Below are positions 13,165 through 15,634 of a stretch of 15,634 nucleotides of DNA, piece by piece; within the stretch, counting starts at the first letter, position 1, and every line of letters begins with the position of its first letter. Both the position numbers and the translations under genes were made by a program. Location: contig DKMK01000087.1 of assembly GCA_002469545.1 (NCBI GenBank), positions 1 to 15,634 on the forward strand. The letters run 5' to 3'. Below the pieces are notes generated by a model. It was not told where the DNA came from. It saw only the letters and a list, made by a program, of their open reading frames with translations, and searched no databases. The DNA is from Rhodobacterales bacterium UBA7416. GTDB lineage: Bacteria; Pseudomonadota; Alphaproteobacteria; Rhodobacterales; Rhodobacteraceae.

Positions 13165-15063
13165 TTAATCCGCCCACGCCCATGGGCGAATGAATTTACC
13201 CAAAATCTCTTGGACGGCATCATCGCTAACGCCTGCATCCGTCTTGGATATCTTGGCGACCAGGCCCAACTTTTTATCTTCGTCAACACGCACAACCTGT
13301 GCGCCAACCCCTGCTGTATCCAACGCCGCATTATAGACCCGCGTAATCGCTGAACGTCGTAAATCAGGCTTGAAAACCTTACCAACAGCAGTCTTTGGTA
13401 ACTCTGGCAAAATCTCTAAATATTTCGGACAGGCAGCGGGATCAGAAACATGCTCGCGCGCAAATTCAATCAACTCATCCACTGACACCGTGGCACCTGC
13501 AACCAGTTCCACATACGCACATGGCAATTCGCCTGAATAACTGTCTGGCTGTCCAATTGCGCCCGCAAAACCAACCGCAGGATGCCCTGCCAATGCCTCT
13601 TCGATGATGGCTGGGTCAATATTGTGTCCACCACGCATGATCACATCTTTTGAGCGTCCAGTCAGCCATAAATAGCCGTCCTTATCCAGATAACCCAAAT
13701 CGCCCGTGCGCATGTATTTGCCATCGGCATACAGCATTTTATTTTTCGTCGGATCAGTATAGGTCGCGCCAACAACGACGCCCATATTATGCACACAAAT
13801 CTCGCCAGTTTCACCAACGCCGCAGGTTTTTGTTACTTTACCTTTAGCATCCATGTGTAGAATTTTCACTTCTGTGTATGGCAACGGCAGCCCGACAGAA
13901 CCAATTTTATGTTCACCGTCTGGTGGGTTGCACGAAATAAGACAGGTGGCCTCGGTCATGCCATAACCTTCTAAAATCGAAACGCCTGTCGTTTCTTGGA
14001 ACTTGTTGAACAATTCAACAGGCAATGGAGCCGATCCACAAAACGCGTTTTTCAGCGTCGAAATATCCGCATCCACGGGGCGCTGCATCAAGGCTGCAGC
14101 CGCAGTCGGAACGGTAATAATGAATGTCCCCTTATACCGTTCAACCAATTTCCAAAAATTGTCAAAAACGCCGTCGCCACGATAACCTGCAGGCGTTGGC
14201 ATAACCATATGCGCACCCGCTGACATGATGCACAACCACGCTGGATATGCCGCAAAAACATGAAACAGTGGCATTGGACAAATGACAACATCATTTTCAT
14301 CCATCAATAATGTCGCCCCCAACCATCCGTTGTACAAGGCACCAGAATGGCGATGTTGTGATACTTTTGGCATGCCAGTCGTGCCGCCCGTGTGGAAATA
14401 TGCGCAAAATGGATCATCATCGCGTTCGTCGAAATCCAATGTAGTGTTTTGCGTTGCCAAAGCCGCATTGAATTCGATCACTTTGGCTGAATGTGTTATG
14501 TCGACTTTTGGACGGATCATCGGCACGATCCATGACAATGGCGGCGATAAATGGGGTAATAGATCGATTTCTACAATCGTTTCCACGCATCCTGCTTCGG
14601 CAACGGCTGCATGAGCAAGCTGTGCTACCTCCGTCTTTGGGAATGGGCGCATAGTAACCAATACTTTTGCATTCACTTCCTTAAGCAACGCCGAAATATG
14701 TTCGGGTGACAGTGTTGGGTTAATTGGCGCCACGATACCCGCGGTCATTCCGCCCAGCATCGTTATCAACGTCTCGTGGCTGGTCGGCAATAAATATGCC
14801 ACGACATCTTCGGACCCAACACCCAGTGATCTAAATAAGTTCGCCGCCTGTGCGACACGATCTGTTAAATCGTTATAGTTCAATGTAATATTTTTATCTT
14901 TCGGACCCGACTTCAGCTGAAAACTGATCGCTGGTCGTGCCCCATAAGCGTCGCGTGTTTGGCACAGTCTTTGAAAAACCGTCTTAGCCGTCCAGCGTTC
15001 GGAAACTGGCATCGCTTCTTCGATACCTCTTACATGGTCCGCATGCGCGAATGGCTCTATCAT
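13165..15063 (-). CDS. Long-chain-type acyl-CoA synthetase (AMP-forming)
   Basis: A 632-residue ANL-superfamily ligase that activates a carboxylic acid with ATP and joins it to CoA; the acyl preference is not visible. The phosphate-binding motif HTGGTTGMPK lies at 224-233, LEGYGMTEAT (motif A5) at 364-373, YMRTGDLGYLDKDGYLWLTG (A7) at 450-469, and RSKDVIMRGGHNIDP (A8 hinge) at 470-484. The catalytic C-terminal lysine is Lys562 in LPKTAVGKVFKP. The protein is longer than many fatty-acyl ligases because of an N-terminal extension of about 20 residues and a C-terminal tail of about 60 residues after the catalytic Lys. Start ATG follows GGGAGGAC. Two abutting palindromes lie upstream and an intrinsic terminator follows, so it is probably a single-gene transcript. 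Confidence 0.93.
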   Translation of the reverse strand: MIEPFAHADHVRGIEEAMPVSERWTAKTVFQRLCQTRDAYGARPAISFQLKSGPKDKNITLNYNDLTDRVAQAANLFRSLGVGSEDVVAYLLPTSHETLITMLGGMTAGIVAPINPTLSPEHISALLKEVNAKVLVTMRPFPKTEVAQLAHAAVAEAGCVETIVEIDLLPHLSPPLSWIVPMIRPKVDITHSAKVIEFNAALATQNTTLDFDERDDDPFCAYFHTGGTTGMPKVSQHRHSGALYNGWLGATLLMDENDVVICPMPLFHVFAAYPAWLCIMSAGAHMVMPTPAGYRGDGVFDNFWKLVERYKGTFIITVPTAAAALMQRPVDADISTLKNAFCGSAPLPVELFNKFQETTGVSILEGYGMTEATCLISCNPPDGEHKIGSVGLPLPYTEVKILHMDAKGKVTKTCGVGETGEICVHNMGVVVGATYTDPTKNKMLYADGKYMRTGDLGYLDKDGYLWLTGRSKDVIMRGGHNIDPAIIEEALAGHPAVGFAGAIGQPDSYSGELPCAYVELVAGATVSVDELIEFAREHVSDPAACPKYLEILPELPKTAVGKVFKPDLRRSAITRVYNAALDTAGVGAQVVRVDEDKKLGLVAKISKTDAGVSDDAVQEILGKFIRPWAWAD

Positions 15064-15136
15064 AACTTGTCCTCCCAGACCTTATGAAACCCAAGCTAAA
15101 GGAGCATTCTAAGAATTACAAATGTAACGTAGCGAT
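15064..15136 (-). promoter_or_regulatory. Upstream region of the acyl-CoA synthetase gene with abutting palindromes
   Basis: ATTCT-A-AGAAT (15106-15116) abuts TTACA-AA-TGTAA (15116-15127), 43-64 bp upstream of the start. This is a possible operator for a dimeric regulator. It does not match the FadR or PsrA consensus I know. No confident -35/-10 pair. Confidence 0.3.
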
Positions 15137-15165
15137 AAAAAAAGGGCGGCCCAAGCCACCCTTTT
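15137..15165 (-). terminator. Intrinsic terminator of the BON-LysM gene
   Basis: On the minus strand, GGGTGGC (15161-15155) pairs with GCCGCCC (15150-15144) through one T-G wobble and a 4-nt loop. An A/T outer stem and a seven-T run follow. It lies 20 nt beyond the BON-LysM stop. Confidence 0.88.
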
Positions 15166-15184
15166 CGCGATTATGTATAAACGC

Positions 15185-15610
15185 TTATGCTGGGATGCGT
15201 AAAACTTGACCCGGATAAATTTTATCTGGATGAGTCAGCATTGGTTTATTCGCTTCGAAAATCTCTTCGTATTTCGCGCCGTTACCCATTGTCTTTGCGG
15301 CGATTGCCCACAATGTATCACCCTTTTCCACAGTGTGGAAAACGCCTTCGTCATTGTTGTCTGTATCATCGGCAACGGACGCAATGCCCTTAACGTTGCC
15401 CAATGCCAACATGATTTTTTCTTTGATTGATGTTGATTTCGGGGTGCCGGCCATCACAACCTTGTCACCTTCGACTTTGATATCCACGCCATCAGCATCC
15501 AAACCTAGGTCTGTGATTTCTTTGTTTAACGCATCTGTTGCTGTTGCTTCATCATCGTCTGATCCGAACAAACTTTTACCGACGTTTGCTGCAAAACTTA
15601 ATAGGCCCAT
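15185..15610 (-). CDS. kbp: BON-LysM protein (Kbp/YgaU family)
   Basis: A 141-residue homologue of E. coli Kbp (YgaU), a small soluble protein reported to bind potassium. It begins MGLLSFAANVGKSLFGS, matching the Kbp start, and has no signal peptide. A BON domain covers about residues 25-80 (ADGVDIKVEGDKVVMAGTP, then IKEKIMLALGNVKGIASVAD). A LysM domain covers about 90-140 (FHTVEKGDTLWAIAAKTMG, then YEEIFEANKPMLTHPDKIYP, GQVLRIP). The last segment is nearly identical to the E. coli protein as I recall it. A strong AGGAGAG site lies 5 nt before the ATG. The intrinsic terminator after it and the separate downstream promoter region suggest it is transcribed alone. Confidence 0.93.
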   Translation of the reverse strand: MGLLSFAANVGKSLFGSDDDEATATDALNKEITDLGLDADGVDIKVEGDKVVMAGTPKSTSIKEKIMLALGNVKGIASVADDTDNNDEGVFHTVEKGDTLWAIAAKTMGNGAKYEEIFEANKPMLTHPDKIYPGQVLRIPA

Positions 15611-15634
15611 GTGACTCTCCTGATTGGGTTATTT

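Overview
The window looks like a chromosomal segment of an alphaproteobacterium of the Rhodobacterales (marine Roseobacter-type). This rests on the protein flavour (compact methionyl-tRNA synthetase, YceI/cytochrome b561 pair, YcaD-like MFS, ~630-aa acyl-CoA synthetase, KpsC/KpsS capsule proteins) and on a base composition near 50% GC, judged by eye and low for that group. No rRNA, tRNA, CRISPR array or insertion sequence was found.

Layout. (1) 1-2371, minus strand: a capsule (group 2-like) export block in the order kpsS-like, Wza/KpsD-like outer-membrane lipoprotein, kpsC-like. Both flanking Kdo-transferase genes look damaged: kpsS lacks its C-terminal half, and kpsC carries a frameshift near 257-260 and runs off the window edge. 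(2) 2555-4191, plus strand: ribE-ribH-nusB, tightly coupled. The ribH product keeps the lumazine synthase fold pattern but has lost the residues expected to do the chemistry. (3) 4260-5353, plus: a YceI-family periplasmic protein overlapping a cytochrome b561, convergent with (4) 5391-6647, minus: a secreted Cys-rich protein with an aerolysin/ETX-MTX2-like central segment and a C-terminal FGxDPxxGxxKxC module. (5) 6889-11287, plus: MFS transporter, metG, metY (homocysteine synthase). The metY leader has three 11-bp-phased GTGYAC repeats, a long-range stem and a hairpin covering the Shine-Dalgarno sequence. (6) 11334-13029: a small conserved hypothetical protein (plus), a TTG-started isopenicillin N synthase-like oxygenase and a small secreted protein with a WYL-like pattern (both minus). 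(7) 13165-15610, minus: a long-chain-type acyl-CoA synthetase and a BON-LysM protein (Kbp/YgaU), each followed by a convincing intrinsic terminator.

How the genes fit together. Most are housekeeping: riboflavin synthesis and antitermination, methionine charging and homocysteine synthesis, fatty-acid activation. The accessory material is the eroding capsule block and two secreted cysteine-rich proteins. The upstream regions of those two secreted proteins share a 17-bp near-identical palindromic motif in the same orientation. No coherent new multigene system is obvious. The best candidates for new biology are the degenerate RibH kept inside a rib operon, the aerolysin-like secreted protein, the exported WYL-like protein and the metY leader.
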